Positions 7,623 through 14,936 are shown, counted from the first letter of the stretch. The stretch is DNA of 17,601 nucleotides from Eubacterium sp. UBA4343 (GCA_002394235.1 DGTF01000055.1:1-17601); one strand, 5' to 3'. Translations and numbers: made by a program. The notes: generated by a model not told the origin, from the letters alone.

Positions 7623-7641
7623 TTTTAGTTTTGAACTAAAA
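7623..7641 (+). terminator. Weak AT-rich hairpin after the small gene
   Basis: TTTTAGTT (7623-7630) pairs with AACTAAAA (7634-7641) around TTG, followed by TTTAAAAG. The stem is all but one pair per arm A-T, so it would be weak as a terminator; it is symmetric and could act on either strand. Confidence 0.35.
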
Positions 7642-7664
7642 TTTAAAAGAAAGGGGGCGGCCCT

Positions 7665-7727
7665 TTTACATATCGTTTGTTAATACTCCGACAACAATTA
7701 ACATAGCATTAACACAGGCTTTATATT
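7665..7727 (+). promoter_or_regulatory. Likely PhoP box and promoter of the phosphate transporter
   Basis: Two exact TTAACA repeats lie at 7698-7703 and 7709-7714, an 11-bp period with a 5-bp spacer, which is the Bacillus PhoP box form. TTTACA at 7665 is in the same 11-bp phase (three turns upstream), and TTTATA follows at 7720. A -10-like TATATT sits at 7722-7727. If it is the -10, transcription would begin near 7734 and the two exact repeats would occupy about -36 to -20, the zone used by PhoP-activated promoters. The downstream gene encodes a phosphate transporter, which fits phosphate-starvation control. Confidence 0.6.
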
Positions 7728-7740
7728 AAACAGATAGTTT

Positions 7741-7801
7741 CTCCGGGTTATCTTTTGTACGCTTAATCTATATGTTAATGGAGCGTTACAGATCCCGGAG
7801 G
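7741..7801 (+). promoter_or_regulatory. Possible ribosome-site-sequestering hairpin
   Basis: CTCCGGG (7741-7747) is the exact complement of CCCGGAG (7794-7800), which includes most of the GGAGG ribosome site (7797-7801) of the next gene. The loop is 46 bases long. If transcription starts near 7734, both arms lie in the leader. Whether it forms is not known. Confidence 0.35.
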
Positions 7802-7807
7802 TAGGTT

Positions 7808-9640
7808 ATGAATGAGAAGGTACAGATAGTATTTGGTCTGCTGGGAGGACTCGCGATTTTCCTGTTCGGCATGAACATGATGAGCGACAGTCTGCAGAAA
7901 GCGGCCGGAGAGAAGATGCGCACGGTGCTGGGGATGCTCACCAGAAATCCGGTGTTGGGAGTGATTTCAGGAGCACTGGTTACAGCGGTTTTGCAGAGCT
8001 CCAGTGCGACGACGGTCATGGCGATCGGGTTCGTGAGCGCGGGGCTGATGACCCTTCCGCAGGCGATCTCAATCATTTTCGGAGTAAATATCGGAACAAC
8101 CATGACGGCTCAGATCATAGCGTTCAAGCTGAGTGATTATATCTTTATCATCATTTTCATCGGATTTATCATCGGATTTACCGCGAAGAAGCAGAAGATC
8201 AAATACATCGGAAATACCATCCTGGCTTTCGGGCTTCTGTTTGAGGGAATCGAGATCATGGGCAGCGTGATGAAACCCCTGGCTTCCAGTCCCTTCTTTA
8301 TTAACCTGATTGGGAAGGTCGCCCATATTCCGGTGCTGGGTGTTCTGACAGGTCTGATGATGACTCTTGTAGTGCAGAGCTCCAGCGCTACCATTGCGGT
8401 TCTTCAGAATTTTGCGTCTCAGCCTGCCGCAGACGGGATCACAAGCATCATCGGCCTTGCGGGAGCGATACCGGTTCTCCTGGGCGATAATATCGGAACG
8501 ACGATCACAGCCATTTTGGCAAGTATCGGCCAGAGCATCGACGCAAAGCGGACGGCGCTGGCGCACTGTATCTTTAATGTGAGCGGCAGTCTGCTGTTCA
8601 TCTGGTTTGTAAAGCCCTACGCGAATCTGATCACGATGATCTCTCCGAAGGGCAATGAGGTAGATGTCATTTCCAGACAGATTGCCAATGCCCATACCGG
8701 TTTCAATATCATCATGACTCTGATCTGGACGCCTCTTCTGTGGCTGATGGTCAGGATCGTCATGAAGCTTCTCCCGGGAAAGAAGGAGCGGGTGGTTCCG
8801 CTCGGCGAGCCCAAATATCTGGATGACAAACTGATCCGGCAGCCGGTTGCCGCGCTTCATCTTGTGGCGCAGGAGACGCTTCATTCCGCGCATATCGTCC
8901 AGCGGATGTTCGGAAAGGCGGAGGAGATCACACAGAAGGACAGTGATGCCGTACTTGGGACAATCCGTGCGGAGGCTGCGGGGGTACATGAGCTGTCAGA
9001 AAAGATCAACGAATATCTGGCCGCTGTTTTTTCGTTCGGTGCCATCACGGAGGACCAGGCATCCATGGCGACAGGTGTTCTTCTGATTCAGAGTGAAATC
9101 GACCGGATTGCGGATCTGTGCCGGAGTATCATTGAAAACATCGCGGGAGCGAAGAATATGAAACTGAAATATTCCAAGGATGCGATGAAGGAGCTTCGGA
9201 AATCCATGGAACTGATTCGCAGGATGTTTGAGGAAACACTTGTCCTCATGGCGGATCCCGGGAAAATTGAGACAGACAGTCTGAAGAAGGAACGGGAGAT
9301 GGTCATGGACATCGATGAAGGGATGCGGAAGGATCACGTGAAGCGGGTCGCAAAGGGAAAGTGCGATGCGAAGATGACGGTGAGCTTCAACGCGCTTCTG
9401 CACGATCTTGACCGGATGGGAAGCAGCTGCCTGAATCTGTCTGATACCGCGCTGAAGGAGATCAATTTCAGCACACTTCTTCAGGGTGAGCCGGACCCCG
9501 AGAGGGAAGAACTTCTTCAGAGCAGTCCACACCCGGAGAGTGAAGAAATTCTTCAGGGCGGGATGGATCCGGAGAGTGAAGAAAGGATTCCGGCGGATGC
9601 CGTCCGTCCGAAGGCCAGGGCAAAGAAGGTCCGCGCATGA
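7808..9640 (+). CDS. Na+/phosphate cotransporter family protein with PhoU-like domain
   Basis: This NptA/PNaS-family membrane protein likely imports phosphate (or a related anion) with sodium. The N-terminal half (about 1-330) is a run of hydrophobic segments with the family's inverted duplication. The diagnostic QSSSAT motif occurs twice, at residues 63-68 and 190-195, each followed by a hydrophobic segment, and GVNIGTT and GDNIGTT pair up likewise. The C-terminal half (about 350-540) is helical and PhoU-like. The last 54 residues hold three 12-residue repeats (557-592) and a basic tail, both odd for the family. GGAGG precedes ATG 7808. A probable PhoP box lies upstream and a clear terminator follows at 9689-9718, so it is a single-gene unit. 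Confidence 0.92.
   Translation: MNEKVQIVFGLLGGLAIFLFGMNMMSDSLQKAAGEKMRTVLGMLTRNPVLGVISGALVTAVLQSSSATTVMAIGFVSAGLMTLPQAISIIFGVNIGTTMTAQIIAFKLSDYIFIIIFIGFIIGFTAKKQKIKYIGNTILAFGLLFEGIEIMGSVMKPLASSPFFINLIGKVAHIPVLGVLTGLMMTLVVQSSSATIAVLQNFASQPAADGITSIIGLAGAIPVLLGDNIGTTITAILASIGQSIDAKRTALAHCIFNVSGSLLFIWFVKPYANLITMISPKGNEVDVISRQIANAHTGFNIIMTLIWTPLLWLMVRIVMKLLPGKKERVVPLGEPKYLDDKLIRQPVAALHLVAQETLHSAHIVQRMFGKAEEITQKDSDAVLGTIRAEAAGVHELSEKINEYLAAVFSFGAITEDQASMATGVLLIQSEIDRIADLCRSIIENIAGAKNMKLKYSKDAMKELRKSMELIRRMFEETLVLMADPGKIETDSLKKEREMVMDIDEGMRKDHVKRVAKGKCDAKMTVSFNALLHDLDRMGSSCLNLSDTALKEINFSTLLQGEPDPEREELLQSSPHPESEEILQGGMDPESEERIPADAVRPKARAKKVRA
9475..9582 (+). repeat. Three in-frame 36-bp tandem repeats in the transporter gene
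   Basis: Units begin at 9475, 9511 and 9547 (each with CTTCAG near the start and GAAGAA at the end). They encode 12-residue repeats: LLQ-GEPDPEREE, LLQ-SSPHPESEE and ILQ-GGMDPESEE. The period is a multiple of three, so copy number can change without breaking the frame. Confidence 0.85.
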
Positions 9641-9655
9641 GGTCCTTGCGTACAA

Positions 9656-9684
9656 TTGAAGAAATCCGAAACATTTGGTAAGAT
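9656..9684 (+). promoter_or_regulatory. Possible sigma-A-type promoter
   Basis: TTGAAG (9656-9661) and TAAGAT (9679-9684) are 17 bp apart, each matching four of six consensus bases. The predicted start (about 9691) falls inside the terminator stem that follows, so it is doubtful as the murI promoter. Confidence 0.25.
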
Positions 9685-9688
9685 AGAG

Positions 9689-9718
9689 GTGTCGTGCACA
9701 TGTGGCGCGGCACTTTTT
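9689..9718 (+). terminator. Intrinsic terminator of the phosphate transporter gene
   Basis: GTGTCGTGC (9689-9697) pairs with GCGCGGCAC (9705-9713), nine pairs including two G-U, with a 7-base loop, followed directly by TTTTT (9714-9718). It lies about 50 bp after the stop codon. Confidence 0.8.
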
Positions 9719-9971
9719 GAATGACAGGAACAGTGGTATGCGTTCGGCTGTGAAGGGGCTGTGCGCGGAGAACGCCGCGGCAGACCGATGAAGTCGGTCA
9801 GATGTGGCAGCTGCGAGAGGTGCGAAAACAACGGAGCAGCTGGCTTTATAGATTAAATGCTGCCCCGATTGCGGGGCATGAAGGGCTGCTTTGGCATTGT
9901 GCATTGTACGGCGGAGATCACATTGGAAACCGGATGTAATTCCGATAGACTGAATCAGGACAGGCGGGAAC
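9719..9971 (+). other. Leader region upstream of murI with three hairpins, no gene seen
   Basis: This 253-bp gap shows no convincing reading frame. It contains three perfect inverted repeats: GACCGA/TCGGTC (9783-9799), CAGCTGC/GCAGCTG (9808-9842) and TGCCCCG/CGGGGCA (9861-9878). It could be a structured leader for murI or a small RNA; I do not recognise a known RNA family. Confidence 0.4.
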
Positions 9972-10763
9972 ATGAGTACAGATGAGAAAAAATACAGGGG
10001 TTATGTAGGCGTGTTTGATTCCGGAGTCGGAGGAATCAGCGTTTTGAGGGAAATGATCCGCGAGCTCCCGAACGAGAATTTTTATTATTTTGGGGATTCG
10101 GCGAATGCGCCTTATGGCGAGAAGACGGTAGAGAAGGTGCAGGAGCTTTCCATGGCGATCGTGGATCGCATGGTGAATGAGGGATGCAAGGCGATTGTCG
10201 TCGCCTGCAACACCGCAACCAGTGCGGCGGTAAGGCTGATCCGGGAGAAGTACGAAAAGACAATGCCGGTGATCGGAATCGAACCTGCGCTGAAGCCGGC
10301 TGCCAGAGAGGAGCATCACGGGAGGATTCTGGTGATGGCGACACCGGTCACACTGAGGCTGGAGAAATACCACGAGCTTTCGGGAAGACTTGCCGGGGAG
10401 GCGGAATTCATCCCGGTTTCCTGCGCGGGTCTTGCCGATCGGGTGGAAAAGGGAAATCTGGACGCGGCGGACGTTACACAGATGCTGGAGAGGATGATCG
10501 GGCCTTATCGGGGACAGATTGACGGAATTGTGCTTGGATGCACGCACTATCCGTTTCTGAAGAAGCAGATTCACAGCGTCATGGGAGATGTGCCGCTCTA
10601 TGACGGAGGCAGAGGAACCGCAAGGGAACTGCACCGCCAGCTTTCGCGGCATGGTCTGCTGAATAAAGGAGAAGAGCCGGGAAGAGTCGTTCTGGATTCC
10701 AGTCTGAAGACAGAGGAAGAAATGAAGATTTACCGGCAGCTTCTGGATGCGGACATCGAATAA
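9972..10763 (+). CDS. murI: Glutamate racemase
   Basis: This cytoplasmic enzyme interconverts L- and D-glutamate to supply D-Glu for peptidoglycan. The 263-residue protein begins with the family motif VFDSGVGGISVL (about residues 13-24) and has YFGDSANAPYGEK. The two catalytic cysteines are C79 in VVACNTATS and C190 in VLGCTHYPF. Length is normal. The ATG at 9972 has only a modest site (AGGCGGG) upstream. The gene is alone on its strand, follows a terminator, and converges on deoD. The 331-bp gap before it is structured, so the promoter is not placed with confidence. Confidence 0.95.
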   Translation: MSTDEKKYRGYVGVFDSGVGGISVLREMIRELPNENFYYFGDSANAPYGEKTVEKVQELSMAIVDRMVNEGCKAIVVACNTATSAAVRLIREKYEKTMPVIGIEPALKPAAREEHHGRILVMATPVTLRLEKYHELSGRLAGEAEFIPVSCAGLADRVEKGNLDAADVTQMLERMIGPYRGQIDGIVLGCTHYPFLKKQIHSVMGDVPLYDGGRGTARELHRQLSRHGLLNKGEEPGRVVLDSSLKTEEEMKIYRQLLDADIE

Positions 10764-10785
10764 TCTGGATTCGTGTGAAGAATGT

Positions 10786-10850
10786 GAAAAATATAAAACG
10801 CCGCGCGGCGATCCGTCGTTCCGGATGAGCGGAGCAGCGGATCGCCGTGC
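10786..10850 (-). terminator. Terminator of deoD between the convergent genes
   Basis: Bases 10803-10815 pair with 10838-10850 (13 pairs, one G-U), with a small inner TCCG/CGGA helix. On the minus strand the stem is followed by a T-rich tract (complement of 10787-10798), so it suits deoD. On the plus strand no T-run follows, so it is less suited to murI. Confidence 0.7.
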
Positions 10851-10857
10851 AGCAGAA

Positions 10858-11598
10858 TCAGCCGAGCTTCCTCACGGTATCGGCAGCGGTCTTCAGGGCG
10901 ATTTCCATCATTTCATGGAAGGAGGTCTTGATCTCTTCCGGGGAGAGATGCTCCGGCTTGAAGAGATGGTCGGAAATAGTAAAGAGGGCCAGTGCCTTTT
11001 TGTGAGCGTACATGGCCTCTGTATAGAGACCGGCGCTTTCCATTTCTACGGCAAGAAGCCCTGCCTCTTTTTCTTTTTCCGCAACGGCAGGATCGGGATA
11101 GTAGAAGAAATCGGAGGAATAGACGCTTCCGACGGAGGTGCGCACACCCATTTCATCTGCGATTCGTACCGCGTCGCGGAGCATGCCCCAGTCTGCGGTC
11201 GGAGCGATCGTGCCGGGCAGTCCGTAGCGGGACGGAGCGGCGGAGTTTGTGGAGGCGCTCATTGCAACGACAACGTCACGTACATTGACATCGTCTCCGA
11301 CGCCGCCTGCGGAACCGATTCGGATGATTCCTTCGACGCCATAGAAGGTGAACAATTCATGGGAATAAAGGGTGATGGAGGGAATTCCCATGCCGCTTCC
11401 CATGACGGATACCTCGACACCGTCGTAGATCCCGGTGTATCCGAGCATTCCGCGGACATCATTGAACAGGACCGGGTTCTGAAGATAGGTTTCCGCCACA
11501 TATTTTGCGCGGAGAGGATCGCCTGGCATCAGGACTACTTTTGCAACATGTGTTCCGTCTTTTACTTCCATGCATGCAGATGGTGAAACATTTCCCAT
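10858..11598 (-). CDS. deoD: Purine-nucleoside phosphorylase, DeoD type
   Basis: This enzyme cleaves purine (deoxy)nucleosides with phosphate to the free base and (deoxy)ribose-1-phosphate for purine salvage. The 246-residue protein aligns by eye with E. coli DeoD along its length. It has the phosphate-binding VLMPGDPLRAKY (G26, R30), GMGIPS, RIGSAGG, the nucleoside-binding EMESAG, and the catalytic acid D210 in TISDHL. It is of the hexameric bacterial type. The N-terminus is some six residues longer than in E. coli; the start at 11598 is backed by AAAGGAG about 12 bases upstream, which is a little far. It is convergent with murI and divergent from the lipoprotein gene. Confidence 0.95.
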   Translation of the reverse strand: MGNVSPSACMEVKDGTHVAKVVLMPGDPLRAKYVAETYLQNPVLFNDVRGMLGYTGIYDGVEVSVMGSGMGIPSITLYSHELFTFYGVEGIIRIGSAGGVGDDVNVRDVVVAMSASTNSAAPSRYGLPGTIAPTADWGMLRDAVRIADEMGVRTSVGSVYSSDFFYYPDPAVAEKEKEAGLLAVEMESAGLYTEAMYAHKKALALFTISDHLFKPEHLSPEEIKTSFHEMMEIALKTAADTVRKLG

Positions 11599-11749
11599 AA
11601 TTTAATTTGCTCCTTTCGATGGCTTTGCAAAACCGGATTCTGGAAAAGGAACGCCGGCGGCAAAGCAGATGCAGATAGTTCAGAATTTTTTGCCGTGCTC
11701 CGTCAGCAGATAAGCGCGTGCGGGACGGAGGTTAGATCTCGTTGATATT

Positions 11750-11779
11750 TTAGCATATCTGAAGGGAACATGATATAAT
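11750..11779 (+). promoter_or_regulatory. Promoter of the lipoprotein gene
   Basis: A perfect -10 TATAAT (11774-11779) follows a -35-like TTAGCA (11750-11755) at an 18-bp spacing. Transcription would start near 11786, leaving a leader of about 85 bases before ATG 11871. Confidence 0.6.
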
Positions 11780-11829
11780 TCTCTTCATAAAAAACCACAG
11801 GCCTCAGAGTATGCGATGGCAGTGGTGTG

Positions 11830-11849
11830 AACCGGACGAACCGGTTTTA
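11830..11849 (+). promoter_or_regulatory. Small leader hairpin followed by T-run
   Basis: AACCGG (11830-11835) pairs with CCGGTT (11841-11846) around ACGAA, with the T-run TTTT overlapping the 3' arm (11845-11848). It lies between the promoter and the start codon. It could attenuate transcription weakly but is short. Confidence 0.25.
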
Positions 11850-11870
11850 CCATTCATCAGGGAGACGGAT

Positions 11871-13301
11871 ATGATGATAGGAAAAAAGAGGACAGGACTT
11901 TTCGTTCTGACTGTGCTTATGTGCGGGGCCCTGCTTGCGGGCTGCGGCTCCGGAGACTTTCATGTCTCAGAGCTTCCGGATATGTTCCGGAATTTTTTTA
12001 ATGTGAATAAAGATCTTGAGGATACTTCCTCGTCAGCTGCGGACTCTGTTTCCGGAGGAAGCGGCGAAACGGGTGATCCTTCAGGATCGGGTTCGGATGC
12101 GGGAAGCGGTTCCGGAAAGCAGTCCACATCGGGTTCCGGGCAGTCGATTATCTCGGATATTTCTTCGTTTCTGGATGGCGTTACCGGGGATTATAAGGAC
12201 AAACTGCCGGAGGGCGATTCACTTTTTGTGAATAATGCCCCGGTTTTTTACTACTACACGCAGCTTTCCGCGGAGGAACAGGGAATATACGATGCGCTTC
12301 TGGCGGTGACGAGAGACCCGACGTCTACGGATTATCACAAAAAGGTTACGGTCAGTGAGGATCCGTCATCTGATGCGTTTGGCAGGGAACTGACGATTGC
12401 ATATGAGGCGCTGATTTATGATCATCCGGAGCTGTTCTGGTTCCGGCAGAGCAGCGGAAATTTCCAGTATTATTACAACAGCCTGAGCACAGGCGGGACA
12501 TATGATGTCATGATCCGGCTGAGCAGGACGTATGATGATTATCAGAACCAGATGACAGCCTTTAATGAGGCGGTGAGCAATTTTATGGCGGACATAGATC
12601 TGACACGGTCACAGCCGGAGATTGCGCTTCAGATCCATGACAAGCTGATTGATACCGTGACCTATGACAAGGATCTGGCTGCGTCCTATTCTCCGGATGG
12701 CGCCTTCGACTACGGATATACCGCGTACGGTGCACTGGTCGCCAACAGCAGAAACCAGGCAAATACCTGCGTCTGCGACGGGTATTCTTATGCTTATGAG
12801 TATCTTCTGCAGCAGGCGGGAATTACATGTACGAGAGTCGGGGGATATGCGGGCTCAGATCCGGATTCCATGGAGGCACATTCGTGGAATCTGGTTCAAC
12901 TGGACGGCGAATGGTATGAGGTGGATCCGACATGGGACGACCAGGACTCGGACCCGCAGCAGTACGCGTCCGGCGGGCCGATCATTGACGCGGCATTGAA
13001 TGATGCCGCGTACTGGAACCGGATCCGTCATTTTATGTTCAATCTGACGACAGAGCAGATCAGCAATTATACGCCCGGCAGCGAGTACACGTATTACACG
13101 CCGGACGGATACGCGACCTTCCTCTCATCTTCTGTGCATGTGCGGGACGATGGTACCGGGCATGCCAGTGGAACGGCGGATTATATCTCAAAGCTTGCGC
13201 CGATTGCGAACGGCACTGCCTATACCTACGATGTTCTTTCAGGCTATTCGGTGGGTTACCGGGGACAGACCGATTATGACGGGGACGGGATACCGGGCTG
13301 A
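11871..13301 (+). CDS. Secreted lipoprotein with transglutaminase-like domain
   Basis: This is a membrane-anchored extracellular protein with a transglutaminase/cysteine-protease-like fold; its substrate is unknown. From the preferred start it has 476 residues. A lipoprotein signal (Lys/Arg, hydrophobic core, LLAG-C) puts the lipid anchor on C25. A Ser/Gly-rich linker (about 45-95) is followed by the folded domain. The likely catalytic triad is C302 in CVCDGYSYAYEYLL, H337 in AHSWNLV and D352 in VDPTWDD. The protein ends with DYDGDGIPG, like one half of a calcium-binding loop. An in-frame ATG at 11811 would add 20 residues ahead of the signal peptide, but GGGAG at 11860-11864 supports 11871. 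A TATAAT promoter lies upstream, and GC-rich tandem repeats follow the stop. Confidence 0.88.
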   Translation: MMIGKKRTGLFVLTVLMCGALLAGCGSGDFHVSELPDMFRNFFNVNKDLEDTSSSAADSVSGGSGETGDPSGSGSDAGSGSGKQSTSGSGQSIISDISSFLDGVTGDYKDKLPEGDSLFVNNAPVFYYYTQLSAEEQGIYDALLAVTRDPTSTDYHKKVTVSEDPSSDAFGRELTIAYEALIYDHPELFWFRQSSGNFQYYYNSLSTGGTYDVMIRLSRTYDDYQNQMTAFNEAVSNFMADIDLTRSQPEIALQIHDKLIDTVTYDKDLAASYSPDGAFDYGYTAYGALVANSRNQANTCVCDGYSYAYEYLLQQAGITCTRVGGYAGSDPDSMEAHSWNLVQLDGEWYEVDPTWDDQDSDPQQYASGGPIIDAALNDAAYWNRIRHFMFNLTTEQISNYTPGSEYTYYTPDGYATFLSSSVHVRDDGTGHASGTADYISKLAPIANGTAYTYDVLSGYSVGYRGQTDYDGDGIPG

Positions 13302-13384
13302 GGAAGCGGGAACGAAGTTACAGCCAGGTGCGCTGGGCTGTGACCGGTATTTGCGCAGGCATGGCAGGAGACGGAAAAATATCC

Positions 13385-13557
13385 GGCCGGGAAAGCCGGA
13401 GCTGGTACAAGGGCGGAGAAGACGGAGGTGTATCTGGCCGGGAAAGCGGAACCGGTACAGGGCTGGAGTGGGCCGGAACGGACATCCGGCCGGGAAAGCT
13501 GGAGCTGGTACAGGGCTGGAGTGGGCCGGAACATATATCCGGCCGGGAAGGCTGTGA
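13385..13557. repeat. GC-rich tandem repeat, 51-53 bp units
   Basis: The core GGCCGGGAA recurs at 13385, 13436, 13488 and 13541, giving periods of 51, 52 and 53 bp; the fourth unit is partial. Units 2 and 3 share a long stretch including GTACAGGGCTGGAGTGGGCC. The unit length is not a multiple of three and the frames through it differ in content, so it is probably non-coding. ATGGCAGGAGA occurs on both sides (13361 and 13565); the right copy supplies the ribosome site of the NUDIX gene. Confidence 0.8.
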
Positions 13558-13584
13558 GTGATTTATGGCAGGAGAAGACGAACG

Positions 13585-14646
13585 ATGGATCTTGTAAAGG
13601 AAAAACAGAAAAACGACCTGAAGAATATGAGTACGCTGTGCTATCTGAAAAGGGACGGGAAATACCTCATGCTGCACCGGACCGTGAAGAAGCATGACGT
13701 CAACAAAGACAAGTGGATCGGAGTCGGCGGCCATTTCAAGCTGGGAGAGAGTCCGGAGGAGTGTGTGATCCGTGAGGTGCGCGAGGAAACGGGCTACACA
13801 CTGACATCCTGGCAGTACCGGGGGATCGTGACGTTTGACTCCGGAAAAGGAGATTATGAATATATGTCCCTGTTTACCGCCGACGAATACAGCGGCGAGC
13901 CGGCAGAATGTGACGAGGGAGAGCTTGCGTGGATCGGCATCGAAGAGGTGTGGAAGCTGAATCTCTGGGCCGGAGACAAGATTTTCTTCCGGCTTATCGA
14001 CGAGAACGTGCCGTTTTTTTCCCTGAAGCTGGTATATGACGGGAAAGACAGACTGGTGACTGCGGTCTTGAACGGCCGTCCGATGGAGCTGTTTGATGTG
14101 CTGAAGGAGGACGGCACCAGGAGCGGAATTGTACAGGAAAGGAATGTGGTGCATCGGGAGGGAGATCCTCACGGAACGGTCCATATCTGGATTGTGAGGC
14201 CGTCGGAAGGCAGCCCGTCGGGAATGGAGGTCCTGCTGCAGAAGCGGAGCGCTGACAAGGATTCGAATCCGGGTTGTCTGGATATCTCCTCGGCCGGGCA
14301 TATCGATGCCGGCGACGAGCCGCTGGAGTCGGCGCTGCGGGAATTAGGGGAGGAGCTCGGAATTCATGCCGGACCCGGGGATCTTGAGTATCTGGGTGTC
14401 CATGAGGGAAGCTATGAGAAGGAATTTCACGGCCGGATGTTCCGGGATCACGAATTTGCGCATCTCTTTGTCTACAAGAGACCGGTCGACGAGAGCCGTC
14501 TTGTGCTCCAGAAATCTGAGGTGGAGAGCGTGCGCTGGATGGATCTGGAGGAATGCCGGCGGATGGTACTGGAGAACAGGGAGGCGACCTGTATCTACCC
14601 GGATGAATTTGATCGGGTGCTCGAGTATCTGAAAAAACAGAGATAA
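13585..14646 (+). CDS. Two-domain NUDIX hydrolase fusion
   Basis: NUDIX enzymes hydrolyse nucleoside diphosphates linked to another group. This 353-residue protein carries two such domains. The N-terminal one resembles MutT/8-oxo-dGTP diphosphatases (STLCYLKRDGKYLMLHR) and has a complete NUDIX box at residues 49-71 (G-x5-E-x7-REVREETGY). The C-terminal one resembles the isopentenyl-diphosphate-isomerase/YfcD branch (EVLLQKRSADKDSNPGCLDIS) with a box at 238-260, where the first Glu is Asp (GHIDAGD) but RELGEELGI is intact. Both may be active. AGGAG at 13570-13574 supports ATG 13585; a GTG at 13558 would add nine residues that run into the tandem repeat. A strong terminator follows. The substrates cannot be told from sequence. 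Confidence 0.9.
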   Translation: MDLVKEKQKNDLKNMSTLCYLKRDGKYLMLHRTVKKHDVNKDKWIGVGGHFKLGESPEECVIREVREETGYTLTSWQYRGIVTFDSGKGDYEYMSLFTADEYSGEPAECDEGELAWIGIEEVWKLNLWAGDKIFFRLIDENVPFFSLKLVYDGKDRLVTAVLNGRPMELFDVLKEDGTRSGIVQERNVVHREGDPHGTVHIWIVRPSEGSPSGMEVLLQKRSADKDSNPGCLDISSAGHIDAGDEPLESALRELGEELGIHAGPGDLEYLGVHEGSYEKEFHGRMFRDHEFAHLFVYKRPVDESRLVLQKSEVESVRWMDLEECRRMVLENREATCIYPDEFDRVLEYLKKQR

Positions 14647-14690
14647 ACAGATGATATAGGGGCCTCTTCAGCGTCATTTGGGAGGAAAAA

Positions 14691-14750
14691 CACTGCATAC
14701 CTGTACAAGCCCGGATTCAGCCGGACTTGTGCGGGTATGCAGTGCTTTTT
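14691..14750 (+). terminator. Strong intrinsic terminator after the NUDIX gene
   Basis: CACTGCATACC (14691-14701) pairs perfectly with GGTATGCAGTG (14734-14744). Inside, ACAAG/CTTGT and CCGG/CCGG pair further. TTTTT (14746-14750) follows, and an A-run precedes the left arm (14686-14690), so it can also work on the minus strand for the symporter gene. Confidence 0.9.
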
Positions 14751-14775
14751 AATGTGTGCGCTTTGACAGTGTTCC

Positions 14776-14902
14776 TTTGAACGCAGGCAGGATACTCCGA
14801 CCGCTCAGGCCGGGGAAATTTGAAGGCGGGCAGACGCTTCGACCGCTCAGGCCGGGGAAATTTGAAGGCGGGCAGATGCTCCGAGCGCTCAGGCCGGGGA
14901 AG
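14776..14902. repeat. Three tandem 42-bp repeats
   Basis: CGCTCAGGCCGGGGAA recurs at 14802, 14844 and 14886, an exact 42-bp period; TTTGAAGGCGGGCAG joins the units. It lies between the terminator and the stop codon of the minus-strand symporter. The period is a multiple of three and all frames stay open across it, but no start with a ribosome site was seen, so I treat it as non-coding. Confidence 0.8.
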
Positions 14903-14936
14903 GATGTTATTGCGTTTTTTACGCGAGTGTTTGCGT

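Noticed and set aside
11811..11870. Earlier start for the lipoprotein gene
   Set aside because: It would put 20 polar residues before the lipoprotein signal, and the ribosome site GGGAG is placed for 11871.
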